Positions 29,233 through 38,630 of a DNA stretch of 42,319 nucleotides are shown here, piece after piece. Numbering within the stretch: position 1 is the stretch's first letter; each line of letters opens with the position of its first letter. The notes under the pieces were generated by a model that saw only the letters and a program-made list of their open reading frames with translations, ran no database searches and had not been told where the DNA came from. Both the position numbers and the translations under genes were made by a program. Source of the DNA: JBOHTO01 sp050733695 (lineage in GTDB: Bacteria; Gemmatimonadota; Gemmatimonadetes; Gemmatimonadales; Gemmatimonadaceae); assembly GCA_050733695.1 (NCBI GenBank), contig JBOHTO010000002.1, forward strand, positions 1 through 42,319, in the 5' to 3' direction.

Positions 29233-32166
29233 CTAGAACGAGAGCCCCAGCGTCAGGTACACGCTCAACTCGGCAGACGCGAGGTCCTCGCTCGACACCG
29301 GCACCGCGGCGCCGAGTCGAAAGCGATACGGAAAGTCGTACTGCAGCAGCGCGGCGTCCACGTTCAGCTCGGCGCCGGCCGATGCGAGCCAGGCGCGCTC
29401 AGTCCCTGACCGAAAGCACGCAGCGCTCGCCGGCAGTGCGGCCGGACACCACGACGCCGCAGCATCGCCAAACAGTGTGAGCGATGTGCGGTCGAGAAAG
29501 AACGGCAGCAGTCGCAGACCGCGCGCCGGAAGTATCAGCGGAGCGCGATATTCCAGCGAGCCGCCCAGGGCGCGAATGCCCTCGGTCGTACGCGCGTCGA
29601 ATCCGCGCACGGGGAAGCTGCGACGCGAATCCCCGATGGCGTAGCCCGGAAGGATTGCCGCCGAGTTCCCGCTCGTGCCGCCGATCTCGAACCCGCTGGT
29701 CGCATCTGCATCAGCCCAGCCGCCGGCGAGCCGCAACGCGATCACATGGTGCGCGAAGCCGGGGAGATCGAGCGACTTGTAACCGATCGCTGTACCCACG
29801 ACGCTCTGCGATGCGCCGCGTATCCGCTCGCCGTCAGCCACGAGCCAGCGATTGCGCACGCGCGCTGCGAGCGCGACGCCGTCCTCGGGCGAGATGCTGA
29901 GCGCCGGACGCCGGGCGTTGCTCCACCCGCCGGATACGAACAGCGCGGGCCGGTCGATGCGCTCGAAGGCGCCCAGTGCTGCGAGCAGCGTGTCCGGCAC
30001 CGACCGGAGCTGCAGTCGCTCGAACTCGCCGCCAAGCTGCAGCCACGAGTAGCTGCGGAAGCGCGGGCGCTCCAGCGTGGCCGCTGCCGCTACACTGGTC
30101 TCCGTCTCGTAGATCGTGTCAGCCGGCGTGAAGAGCGATGGAGTGTCATTGTCATACGACGCCGAGAAATCCAGCACCGGCTGGCCGAACCCGCGATATC
30201 TGTACGACGCATCCAGCTCGTAGCGCTCGAGGTTGGTCGCCAAGGCGCCCTGCACGGCGTAGCTGTGGCGGCCGATAATGTCGGCTCCGCTCGTGAGTGC
30301 GCCGAAGATCAACTCATCGAGCGAAGTGCGCTCGATGCGCGACGGCATCCAGTAGCGCGGGATGAGCGAGCGCCAGGGCGAATAGTCCGACGAAGCCCCA
30401 TCGTAACGCGCAATCGGCTCTGGCGGCGGCCCGCGACGCGCGGGAGCGCTGGAACTGTCCGGCTCTCCCGCCTCAGGGCTGAAGGGAGCGACGCCCAGGT
30501 GATAGCCGTCCGCGCGAAACAGTACAGACGCAAGATATTCCCCGTGCGCCGACACTTCCGGATAGAACACACCGGTCACCGCATCGCTCAGCCGCAGCGG
30601 TGGAGCGCCCGGCGCGTCGAGAGGAGCGAGATAGATATTGGTCTCCCCCAGTCGGTCGGACGCGTACAGGATCGCGCTGCCGTCAGCCGTCCAGCTCGGA
30701 GTCGAGTTGACTGCACGATCGCGCGCGACGACCTGACGAACAGCGCCGAGCGTGTCGAGTACCACCACCTCCGTGAACCCTCCCCTGCTCCACCGCACCG
30801 CCGCGATCCGATCGCCCGCCGGCGACCACCGCGGCTCGGTCCAGTGCGTGTCTGCACGCGCGATCGTGATCGGGGAAACCCGGCCATCGCCGCTCACACG
30901 AACGAGCGCTGTGGTCCCCGGTGAACCCTGCACCGCGATGATCGATCCGTCCGCGCGTGCGTCCGGGAGCGTGAGCCGGGCGCCGCGCGTGAGACGGCGC
31001 GTCTCGCCGTCGCGTTCGATGTAAAGATCCGAGCGGATCACGTACGGCGTGATGAACTCGAGCTGCGCGAACAGAAGCCCGCCGTCCGCGAGCGGCACGT
31101 TGGGTTCCAGTCCGTTCCTGCGGCCCACGCGCTCCACGTCACCGCCGAGCGACACGCGATATGCGCCGGGTACGTCCTCCGGAACGAGTGCGCTGTAGAT
31201 GATGGCCGAGTCGCCGCGCCAGCGAGGGTTGAGCGCGAACCAGCCGTCGCCGGTCAGTTCGCGGAATCCGGGCAGCGGCGTGCCGGGATCGCTGACGAAA
31301 GCCGCGAGCGAGTCGCGCCACTCGCTCAGCGCCGCGGAGAAGGACACACCAAAGGTCTCTCGCGCCGCGTGGTCCAGCCGGAAGGGTATGAGCTGCCCGC
31401 TCGTCTGCTCCACGAATTCGCCAACTGCTTCGGCCCCGCGCGTGCGCGCGAGATAGTCGAAGAGCAGCGAGCCGTATGCGTACGCCGACTGTCCGCCGGG
31501 AAAGCGCGGCGTGGCGAGGCTGAGCTGATCGAGGCGCGGGAAGGCGTCCGCCGCCGCGGCGGCGCGCGCGATCATGTGATGCTCCGAGCCGTAGATGCGC
31601 CCCGAGCCCGTGATCCGCGACTCGTAGTAGACCGCGAGTCCCTCGGCGAGCCATCCCGGGCCGTACTGATTGGGAAAGAGGAACGGGTTGCGCCCGAAGA
31701 TGTGCTGCGCGAACGCCCATATCCCGCGCGCCCGGTCGAGGTGGAAGATGTGCACCAGCTCGTGCGTGATGACGAGCTCACTCCAGTCGTCGAAGAAGCG
31801 CAGCGAGCGGCCGCCCACCGGCGGCGTGGCATACACGACTATCCTGTTGCTCGGGAACGTTGTCGCCTGCCCGTTGGTGAAGTCGACGTTGTCGGCGACG
31901 ACGAGATCGATCGGCTGCCGCGGCGTCTCCAGTTCGGCGGCGAGCCGGTCGTACGCGATCTCCGCGCTTGCAGCGGCGCGGCGCGCGAGCGACTCGAGCG
32001 CGGGTGTGAAGTGCACGCGGAAATGCTCGGTGCTGAGCGTGCGCCAGTCTGCCCCGGGATGCACCTGCGCGGATGCAGCACCTGGCATCGTCGCGAGGAG
32101 CGCGGCCGCGAGGAGCACGGCCGCACCGGAACCGCATCCCGCTGCGCACACTCCGCGCCCGATCAC
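29233..32166 (-). CDS. Peptidase MA-like metalloprotease with beta-propeller and C-terminal beta-barrel
   Basis: A 977-residue outer-membrane protein. Order: signal peptide (about 1-33, ending AASA); a gluzincin protease domain with HELVH (135-139) and a downstream WLAEGLAVYYES whose Glu (175) can be the third zinc ligand; TolB/PD40 propeller repeats from about 290 to 570 (WSPAGDRIAAVRW, WTADGSAILYASDRLGETNIYL); then a barrel from about 600 to the end, with YRAPLILPARGLRLLPFF and a terminal aromatic in LTLGLSF as expected for BamA-inserted proteins. Its ATG overlaps the amidase stop by 4 bases (32163-32166). Substrate is unknown; the amidase coupling suggests envelope maintenance. Confidence 0.87.
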   Translation of the reverse strand: MIGRGVCAAGCGSGAAVLLAAALLATMPGAASAQVHPGADWRTLSTEHFRVHFTPALESLARRAAASAEIAYDRLAAELETPRQPIDLVVADNVDFTNGQATTFPSNRIVVYATPPVGGRSLRFFDDWSELVITHELVHIFHLDRARGIWAFAQHIFGRNPFLFPNQYGPGWLAEGLAVYYESRITGSGRIYGSEHHMIARAAAAADAFPRLDQLSLATPRFPGGQSAYAYGSLLFDYLARTRGAEAVGEFVEQTSGQLIPFRLDHAARETFGVSFSAALSEWRDSLAAFVSDPGTPLPGFRELTGDGWFALNPRWRGDSAIIYSALVPEDVPGAYRVSLGGDVERVGRRNGLEPNVPLADGGLLFAQLEFITPYVIRSDLYIERDGETRRLTRGARLTLPDARADGSIIAVQGSPGTTALVRVSGDGRVSPITIARADTHWTEPRWSPAGDRIAAVRWSRGGFTEVVVLDTLGAVRQVVARDRAVNSTPSWTADGSAILYASDRLGETNIYLAPLDAPGAPPLRLSDAVTGVFYPEVSAHGEYLASVLFRADGYHLGVAPFSPEAGEPDSSSAPARRGPPPEPIARYDGASSDYSPWRSLIPRYWMPSRIERTSLDELIFGALTSGADIIGRHSYAVQGALATNLERYELDASYRYRGFGQPVLDFSASYDNDTPSLFTPADTIYETETSVAAAATLERPRFRSYSWLQLGGEFERLQLRSVPDTLLAALGAFERIDRPALFVSGGWSNARRPALSISPEDGVALAARVRNRWLVADGERIRGASQSVVGTAIGYKSLDLPGFAHHVIALRLAGGWADADATSGFEIGGTSGNSAAILPGYAIGDSRRSFPVRGFDARTTEGIRALGGSLEYRAPLILPARGLRLLPFFLDRTSLTLFGDAAASWCPAALPASAACFRSGTERAWLASAGAELNVDAALLQYDFPYRFRLGAAVPVSSEDLASAELSVYLTLGLSF

Positions 32167-34064
32167 CGATCGTCCCCGAGCGAGCGGAAGTAGTTCTCCA
32201 GGCCTTCGACTATCGCGCGGGCGTACGCCTCGCGCCCCTCGGCCGATCGCATCGCTGCTTCCTGCTCCGGCATCATGATGAAGAGTCCCTCGGTGAGCAC
32301 GGCCGGCATCCAGGTGGGCCGCCCGAGCGCGATGTTCTGATAGTGGATGCCGAGGTCGCGAAGGCCGAAAGCGAGCAGTAGCTCCTGCTGTATCGCGCTG
32401 GCGAGCGGCGCCGAGTGCGGCTGGAAGAAGAGCACCGATGTCCCGTTGGCAGCGAACGGGCTCACGCCGTCGGGGAGGGCATTCAGGTGAATCGACACGA
32501 GGGCATGGGAACCCGTGCGCCGCGCGATGATCGGTCGCAGCGCCAACGGAAAGGGCTCGAGCGTGGTGCGGGTCATGACGACATTCGCTCCGCGTTCGGC
32601 GAGCATGTCGCGCACGAGCTCGGCGACGGGAAGTACGATGTCCCCCTCGTACAGGCCAGTGGGTCCCGTGGCACCCGCGGGCGGATGCCCGGCGTCCACG
32701 GTGATTGTGAGCCCCGCCAGCGGACGACGGTCGATTTCGGGCGTTCGACGAACGCGGAGGACAAAGCGGCCGTCATCCCAGAAAGCGAGGTAGCCGAAAG
32801 GCGCTTCCGAGAGGTGCAACGTGAAGCGTGCGCGCCCGTTCATCTCCTGCTCCCAGACGATGAGCCGAACCAGCGGATCGCTGCCGAGGTAGCGCATGAG
32901 CCCCGGCGAGGCGACGGTACCGTACAGCGTGAGCACGATGCTCTCGCTACGCTCTTCCACGCGATACGCAGGACGCTCACCCGTGGGGAAGATGACGTCC
33001 ACCCAGCCATCATCTGGCCGAACGGTCACGGACGAGATCATGCGCACGGGCGCAGCGGTGCCGATCGGAAGCGGGAGAACCTCTTCGCTCCCGACCCATA
33101 TGTCGAGCGTCTGATCCAGACGCACGCGCGTGAACCCGCCGACGCGCCCCGTGGTCTCGAGCACGGTGCCGGGCAGCAGGAACCACGCATACGTCCCGGC
33201 CGGTTCGGGCCGGCCGACTACAACGCGATCCGTGTCGCTGGCGGCACCGGTCGTGTCGCCGCCGAGCAGAACCCAGCGCGCCGTCGACATGTCCATGGTG
33301 TCGATGGCCGCGAGCTGGAAGCGCGTGGTGTCCGGGCCGCGCGCGACAACGAGCGAGAGGTTGCCATCGAAGAGCCGCGCAGCAAGCGCCGTCGCCCAGC
33401 GTTCGGGATCGCCAACATACCGGCCGGGGACGGTGGCAGCGGGAACGGAATCGGCGCCGGTGATATCGAGCGGGAAGGAACCCTCGTTCACGAGGAAGTG
33501 GCGCGTGCCACCCGACTCCACCCACACGAGCGCGTTGGCCGCCGCGCGGACGCTCACGCGCACCGGCTCGCCGGGCGGAAGGAGGATGCCGCCCTCGCGG
33601 GGCGAGACGCTGGCGGAGTCAACGATCAGCGGACCGGTGGGGGTGAACTGCACGCTCGGCAGCAGCCGTACGGGGAGCACGAGGCGGGCGCTGTCGGCCG
33701 CCGTGGTTGCCACCAGCACGTAGCGCGGCGAAGACGCCGGTGGGACGGGAAGGAAAGCAATGAACGAACCGTTCGGCAGCACCGGGACAGGTGCGCCGTT
33801 GATGCTCAGTCGCGCATCGCCGTTCCCCGTGGAGCCGAATATGAAGTTCGAGTCGCGCGCGCCTATGAGCGCACTGTCGCCCGGATATGTGACGCGCAGA
33901 TCGAGCGGCCCCTGGACCAGCGGAATGTCCGGCAGCCGCACTTCCCCGGCAGGTTCCGGGGGCCGCGGGGCTGGTGGCGGCGCCACGCCCGGCGGTCGCG
34001 GACACGCAGAGGTCAGCAGGAGCAGCGCGCACGCAACGTTCGGTTGAATGGGCATTCTCGGCAT
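32163..34064 (-). CDS. N-acetylmuramoyl-L-alanine amidase lipoprotein
   Basis: A 633-residue protein. ATG 34064 (or 34055) gives a lipoprotein signal with lipobox TSAC. After a Pro-rich spacer (APPPAPRPPEP) come several beta-rich domains, one with SH3-like character (GTYAWFLLPGTVLETTGRVG), then an AMIN-like stretch. The C-terminal Amidase_3 domain starts at TITVDAGHPP (first zinc His), has LYEGDIVLPVAELVRD (Glu ligand), ALVSIHLNALPDG (second His) and TEGLFIMMPEQEAAM (catalytic Glu). It cleaves the bond between MurNAc and the stem peptide in the periplasm. It is translationally coupled to the downstream protease/barrel gene. Confidence 0.92.
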   Translation of the reverse strand: MPRMPIQPNVACALLLLTSACPRPPGVAPPPAPRPPEPAGEVRLPDIPLVQGPLDLRVTYPGDSALIGARDSNFIFGSTGNGDARLSINGAPVPVLPNGSFIAFLPVPPASSPRYVLVATTAADSARLVLPVRLLPSVQFTPTGPLIVDSASVSPREGGILLPPGEPVRVSVRAAANALVWVESGGTRHFLVNEGSFPLDITGADSVPAATVPGRYVGDPERWATALAARLFDGNLSLVVARGPDTTRFQLAAIDTMDMSTARWVLLGGDTTGAASDTDRVVVGRPEPAGTYAWFLLPGTVLETTGRVGGFTRVRLDQTLDIWVGSEEVLPLPIGTAAPVRMISSVTVRPDDGWVDVIFPTGERPAYRVEERSESIVLTLYGTVASPGLMRYLGSDPLVRLIVWEQEMNGRARFTLHLSEAPFGYLAFWDDGRFVLRVRRTPEIDRRPLAGLTITVDAGHPPAGATGPTGLYEGDIVLPVAELVRDMLAERGANVVMTRTTLEPFPLALRPIIARRTGSHALVSIHLNALPDGVSPFAANGTSVLFFQPHSAPLASAIQQELLLAFGLRDLGIHYQNIALGRPTWMPAVLTEGLFIMMPEQEAAMRSAEGREAYARAIVEGLENYFRSLGDDR

Positions 34065-34261
34065 GGCGCTCAAGCTAATTGGGGAATCGGATGCCTGCGA
34101 GTTGGCACGTGGCGCGTTGTGCGAGGCAGCACGTTGCCCCCGGGGCGACTGATGCGTCTCCAATGCGCACGCGATCGGGCTACGTATCAGCGCGTCCGGT
34201 TGAATCCATCGGTGGCGACCGTCGTACGACCTGTTGTGAATGGCACGAGGCCGCTCCCTGT

Positions 34262-34272
34262 CCCCCCCCCCC
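34262..34272. repeat. C11 homopolymer tract in a divergent promoter region
   Basis: Eleven consecutive cytosines lie in the 297-base gap (34065-34361) between the minus-strand amidase and the plus-strand PP2C gene. Such tracts can vary in length by slippage. No other element was recognised in this gap. Confidence 0.7.
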
Positions 34273-34361
34273 ACCAGACCACTGCCTTACCCGCACCCCG
34301 TGCCGACAGCGCGCATCCGTGGTATTTTCCCGCGCGGAAGCAAACGCGATGACAGAAAGCG

Positions 34362-35885
34362 TTGGATGATCCTCTCCGAGCCCAGTATCCAGTGAGCGCG
34401 CCCTCAGACGGTAGTGACCGGGTCGAGCGTTCTTCCGGCACCGTGACCGTACACGTGTTCGGCCGGACAGATGTCGGCCTCACGCGCGAGCACAACGAGG
34501 ATACGTTCCTCGTCGCTGACCTCTCGTCGTCGGGTGAGCAGCACGAGGCCGCCGTGCGAACACACACGCTGGGGAAGCGCGGTACGCTGTTCATGGTGGC
34601 CGACGGGATGGGCGGTGCCGCGGCTGGAGAGCTGGCGAGTGCCATGGCCGTCGATGTCGTCTTCCGGGAAGTGCACGGCCGCTGGATCGATGCGGCCACA
34701 CACGATCCCGCGCTCTTCGCGGCGGCGCTGAGGAAGGCGGCGGAGGTCGCGAACGAGATCATCCACACGTACGCGGTGGAGCATCCGGAGAATCGCGGCA
34801 TGGGCACGACGGCGACCATCGCCGGGCTGCTCGGCGACACTCTCTACCTCGCACACGTGGGTGACAGCCGCGGGTACCTCATCCGCAGCGGCGTCACGCG
34901 TCAGATAACGAAGGACCAGTCGCTGATGCAGAAGCTTATCGAAGCCGGCGAGATGACGGAGGAAGAAGCGGAGATGAGCGAGCGACGCAACATCATCCTT
35001 CAGGCGCTGGGCCCCGAACCGTACGTGCGAATAGACCTCACGCATCAGCAGATCAGGCGCGGCGACATGCTCGTCCTGTGCAGCGATGGCCTCTCCGGAC
35101 TGTTGAGGGCCGACGAGATCGGGCGAGTCGTTCTGGAATCCGGTGATCTGCCCTCCGCCTGCAAGCGGCTCATCGACAGTGCTAACGAGAGCGGCGGACC
35201 CGACAACATCACCGTCGTCGTCGCTCGCTTCGAGGGCGACGGCCTGGAGCCGGTGGGCGACGGTGACGACGTTGGTCACCGCGTGTTCCCCGCCGATGAG
35301 GGAGACAATACTCCGACCCCCGTTGTCACGAACAGATTCACTTCGACGCCACCGACGCCTGGTGGCCTTCGAGTTCAGGCGATCCGGAATGGCAGCGCCG
35401 CCGCAGCGACTGCCGCGGAGCGACCCGATGTAACCTCGCGTCGCCGCCTGGTCCGCAGGGTCGCCATCGCGATCGGGTTCGTCCTCGCCATCCTGGCGCT
35501 CATAGGGCTCGCAAGACTCGGTCTCTGGCGCGTGGACGATTCGGAGTCGCGCTCGTCCGGGGCGGGGGCGACCGCGGACGGCGCGCAGGCGCCTCCAGCC
35601 GCTGCGCGCCAGGCCGGAGCCAACGGAGAGCCAGCTCCTGCTCAGAGGGACAGAGAGTTGCGCCGGCGAACCAGCACGAGTACGCCGATAAAACCGATCA
35701 CTGCAGCAATGATCGCCACAGTCCACTGCTGGAGCAGTGCCGCGCCGAGTGCGATGTTGCCGCCGAGCAGTGCCGCGATTCCCGCCATCGTCCGGCGGAT
35801 ATCGTCGGCGAGGTCCTGCCGGGAAGTCAGTCCCGTGCGCGCGCGCACCGGTCCCCAGAAACCGCCGGGGCGCGCCCGCCGGTAG
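34362..35885 (+). CDS. PP2C-family Ser/Thr protein phosphatase with membrane anchor
   Basis: A Mn/Mg-dependent phosphatase that reverses Hanks-type kinase signalling. Motifs in order: GRTDVGLTREHNEDTFLV, FMVADGMGGAAAGE, MGTTATIAGL, AHVGDSRGYLIR, VLCSDGLSGLL and GGPDNITVVVARF. A transmembrane helix follows (VAIAIGFVLAILALIGLARL). The start is TTG 34362 or GTG 34392. After an Ala/Pro-rich tail the frame does not stop near the expected end but runs to 35885, so its last 80 residues are encoded opposite the symporter gene and have no protein-like pattern. The native C terminus may be near 35640 if a frameshift removed the stop. It is the natural partner of the two kinases in the window. Confidence 0.88.
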   Translation: MDDPLRAQYPVSAPSDGSDRVERSSGTVTVHVFGRTDVGLTREHNEDTFLVADLSSSGEQHEAAVRTHTLGKRGTLFMVADGMGGAAAGELASAMAVDVVFREVHGRWIDAATHDPALFAAALRKAAEVANEIIHTYAVEHPENRGMGTTATIAGLLGDTLYLAHVGDSRGYLIRSGVTRQITKDQSLMQKLIEAGEMTEEEAEMSERRNIILQALGPEPYVRIDLTHQQIRRGDMLVLCSDGLSGLLRADEIGRVVLESGDLPSACKRLIDSANESGGPDNITVVVARFEGDGLEPVGDGDDVGHRVFPADEGDNTPTPVVTNRFTSTPPTPGGLRVQAIRNGSAAAATAAERPDVTSRRRLVRRVAIAIGFVLAILALIGLARLGLWRVDDSESRSSGAGATADGAQAPPAAARQAGANGEPAPAQRDRELRRRTSTSTPIKPITAAMIATVHCWSSAAPSAMLPPSSAAIPAIVRRISSARSCREVSPVRARTGPQKPPGRARR

Positions 35886-37366
35886 AACGCGTCGAGCGTC
35901 TCCCTGCTTTCTGCCGGCGTCAGGAACATGACGAGCACCCAGAGAGCGGTGACCGATGCCGCGGTCGTAATGGATCGCACGCCGTAGCTCGCGTCGGCGA
36001 AGATGGGAAGCTCGTACACGAGAATGGTGACGAGCACGCTTCCGATGAGCGCCGCGATCTCGGCCCATGCATTGATGCGCCACCAGAACCAGCGGAGAAT
36101 GAGCACGAGTCCCGTGCCCGTTCCAAGGATGATTATGAAGCGGAAGACGGCACCGATGCTCGTGAGATCGAAGGCGATCCAGGACGCGGCGACCGTGATG
36201 AGCAGTGTCGCCACGCGGCCAGCGAGCACGAGGTGCGCCTGCGATGCGTCGGGCGCGACGAAGCGGTGATACAGGTCGTTCACCAGATAACTCGCGCCCC
36301 AGTTGACCTGCGATGAGACGGTGGACATGAATGCCGCGAGCAGGCTCGCGAAGACGAGGCCGAGCATCCCCGCCGGGAGATACCGCACCATGAGCACCGG
36401 GTAGGCAGTCTCGGGGTCCTCGAGCTCCGGCAGCACGATGATCGCGACAAGGGCGACCATGATCCACGGCCAGCAGCGCACGACGTAATTGAGGATGTTG
36501 AACAACCACGCGGCCTTCTCCGCATCGGCCTCGGCTGGAACCGACACGAGCCGCTGCACGAACTGTCCTCCCCCGTCGGCGTTGCGAAAGGCCCACCACT
36601 GGACCGCCACGTACGCAAAGAAAGTCGTGAACGGCAGCAGCGCGCTGTCCAGCGACGGGATGAATTCGAGATGCTCCGCCTTCCCCGCTGCGGCGAGCCG
36701 TTCAGGCAGCGCTCCGAGTCCGCCGATTTCGTTGACGGCGTACACGGCTACCACGAGCGCTCCGGCGAGAGCGAGGATGAGCTGGAAGAAATCCGTGGCC
36801 ACCACGCCCCAGAGACCTGCGAACGCAGCATAGACCAGCACGATGGCGGCGATGAGCACGACCGTCCAGAGCTTCTGATTCTCGCCAGCGACTCCGAACT
36901 GGTCCCAGAAGCCGAGCGCGTCAACGACCTTGCGCATCGCGAGCATGCCATAGGCGATGCCGAGCGCGTTGATCGGGAGTGCGAACAGAAATGCGCGCGT
37001 GCCGCGCAGCCATGCCGCCGCTCGCCCGCCGTAGCGGAGCTCGTTGAGCTCGATGTCCGTGAGAATCCCGGCCCGCCGCCACAGCCTCGCGAAGAGGTAG
37101 ATCATCCCCACGTGCGCCGCGACGAACGACCACCATTCCCAGTTGCCGGCAATACCCCGCCGGATGACGACCCCCGCCACGTACAGCGGCGTGTCGACGT
37201 TGAAGGTGATGGCCGCCATCGACGCGCCGGCCAGCCACCACGGGATCGAACGTCCACCCACGAAGAACTCTTCCATGGATCGGGACGCCCGGCGCGAGAG
37301 CCAGAGTCCGATCGCGAGAGTGACAACCATGTAGACGGCGACAACCGTCCAGTCGATGGCGCGCAT
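35642..37366 (-). CDS. Sodium:solute symporter (SSS family)
   Basis: A 574-residue integral membrane protein with about 13-14 helices. It starts at ATG 37366 with CCGGAGA about 5 bases upstream. SSS signatures are the N-terminal helix WTVVAVYMVVTLAIGLWLSRR, SMEEFFVGGRSIPWWLAGASMAA, the Na-site-like stretch LVFASLLAAFMSTVSSQVNW, and long loops between helices. It is the third gene after murQ and anmK (65-base gap), so it may import a cell-wall amino sugar such as MurNAc or anhydroMurNAc. This substrate is inferred from context alone. Its 3' end overlaps the PP2C frame by 244 bases. Confidence 0.92.
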   Translation of the reverse strand: MRAIDWTVVAVYMVVTLAIGLWLSRRASRSMEEFFVGGRSIPWWLAGASMAAITFNVDTPLYVAGVVIRRGIAGNWEWWSFVAAHVGMIYLFARLWRRAGILTDIELNELRYGGRAAAWLRGTRAFLFALPINALGIAYGMLAMRKVVDALGFWDQFGVAGENQKLWTVVLIAAIVLVYAAFAGLWGVVATDFFQLILALAGALVVAVYAVNEIGGLGALPERLAAAGKAEHLEFIPSLDSALLPFTTFFAYVAVQWWAFRNADGGGQFVQRLVSVPAEADAEKAAWLFNILNYVVRCWPWIMVALVAIIVLPELEDPETAYPVLMVRYLPAGMLGLVFASLLAAFMSTVSSQVNWGASYLVNDLYHRFVAPDASQAHLVLAGRVATLLITVAASWIAFDLTSIGAVFRFIIILGTGTGLVLILRWFWWRINAWAEIAALIGSVLVTILVYELPIFADASYGVRSITTAASVTALWVLVMFLTPAESRETLDAFYRRARPGGFWGPVRARTGLTSRQDLADDIRRTMAGIAALLGGNIALGAALLQQWTVAIIAAVIGFIGVLVLVRRRNSLSL

Positions 37367-37430
37367 CAGATCTCCGGAACGACCGGCGCCGCAGCGCAGC
37401 GTGGAGGATGGCGGGCGCGCACCGCGTCGT

Positions 37431-38630
37431 TCACACCGGTGTCCTCTTGCCGAGCGTGCGCCCGCCGCGTGCGCCGGTAGCGCCTGGCACGTTACCAGGA
37501 CGACCGTGCACGTGCAGATATCCGAGCAGGGCGAAGGCGACCGCTTCCTTGGCTTCGCCATCGAAGAAGACTTCGTCGAAGCGGCGAACCGTGCACGGCG
37601 CCAGCTCGCGCGCGAGCCCCGCGAACAGCGCGGGATTGCGCGCGCCACCACCGGAGACGAGCACCTCGCTCACGGGTTCCGGGAGAAAGCGGCGATAGGC
37701 GTCGCCGATGCTGCGTGTCGTGAGCGAGATGGCCGTGGCGACGATATCCTCGACGGACGCATTCTTCCGTTCGGTGCGACAGGCATCGACGAACCGCGCG
37801 ACGTAGCTTTCGCTGAAGAGCTCGCGCCCCGTCGACTTCGGCGGCGGCGCGGCGAAATAGGCATCGGCGAGCAAGGTGTCGACCACCGCTTCGATGGACG
37901 AGCCCGCGAGCGCGAGTCGACCGTCGACATCAAAATGGAGCTCGGGCAGGAGACGGCGCACCACGCCATCGATCACGGCCACTCCCGGACCCGTGTCGAA
38001 GGCGCGCACGCCGGACGCGTCGCCGCCCGGCGGAACCACGCTCACGTTGCCGATGCCGCCAACGTTCTGAAGCGCCCGCCATTCGCTGTCCGAAGCAAAC
38101 AGGAGGGAGTCCGCGACCGACACGAGGGGCGCACCATGGCCGCCCGCTGCAACGTCGCGCACGCGAAAGTCGCTCACGACATCGAGGCCGGTTCGCTCGG
38201 CGATGACCGCTGCCTCACCGATCTGCCATGTCGAATGTCCGGGCTCGTGCCAGATGGTCTGGCCGTGCGATGCGACGGCCAGTACATCGTCGCGCGCGAC
38301 GCCGGCCTCTGCGAGTACGGCGATCGCTGCGTCGGCCAGCCAGCCGCCGAGGTCGAAGCCGAGGCGGCAGTATTCAGCCGGACTCCCACCGGTGAGCGCC
38401 GCTGTCAACCGGTCACGCTGTGCGCGCGTATACTCCCGCACGCTGAAACCGAGCAGCGTCGTATCGAGACGGCGACCGTCACCACGTTCGTGGAAGCGCA
38501 CTGCCGCGGCCGAGATGCCGTCGAGCGACGTGCCGGACATGAGGCCGATGACGACCGATCGCCTTCTCGTGTCGCGTTGCCCCAATGCGTCCCGGGCGGT
38601 CGGCTGCTCCCCAGCCGCGCCCGCAATCAT
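37431..38630 (-). CDS. anmK: Anhydro-N-acetylmuramic acid kinase
   Basis: AnmK opens and phosphorylates 1,6-anhydroMurNAc to MurNAc-6-phosphate during peptidoglycan recycling. The 399 residues carry VIGLMSGTSLDGISAAAV (phosphate loop), LAVASHGQTIWHEPG, LQNVGGIGNVSVVPPGG and RAFDTGPGVAVID, all specific to the family, and VLVSGGGARNPALFAGL near the end. ATG 38630 overlaps the murQ stop in ATGA (38627-38630). Frames continuing upstream are antisense noise over murQ. Its product is the substrate of the preceding gene, murQ. Confidence 0.97.
   Translation of the reverse strand: MIAGAAGEQPTARDALGQRDTRRRSVVIGLMSGTSLDGISAAAVRFHERGDGRRLDTTLLGFSVREYTRAQRDRLTAALTGGSPAEYCRLGFDLGGWLADAAIAVLAEAGVARDDVLAVASHGQTIWHEPGHSTWQIGEAAVIAERTGLDVVSDFRVRDVAAGGHGAPLVSVADSLLFASDSEWRALQNVGGIGNVSVVPPGGDASGVRAFDTGPGVAVIDGVVRRLLPELHFDVDGRLALAGSSIEAVVDTLLADAYFAAPPPKSTGRELFSESYVARFVDACRTERKNASVEDIVATAISLTTRSIGDAYRRFLPEPVSEVLVSGGGARNPALFAGLARELAPCTVRRFDEVFFDGEAKEAVAFALLGYLHVHGRPGNVPGATGARGGRTLGKRTPV

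Noticed and set aside
32415..34352. 645-residue plus-strand open frame opposite the amidase
   Set aside because: Arg/Gly/Glu-rich with no motif, fully antisense to a recognised amidase.
34404..36599. 731-residue minus-strand open frame opposite PP2C and across the symporter
   Set aside because: The symporter and phosphatase occupy the true frames; this one has no domain and irregular Arg-rich composition.
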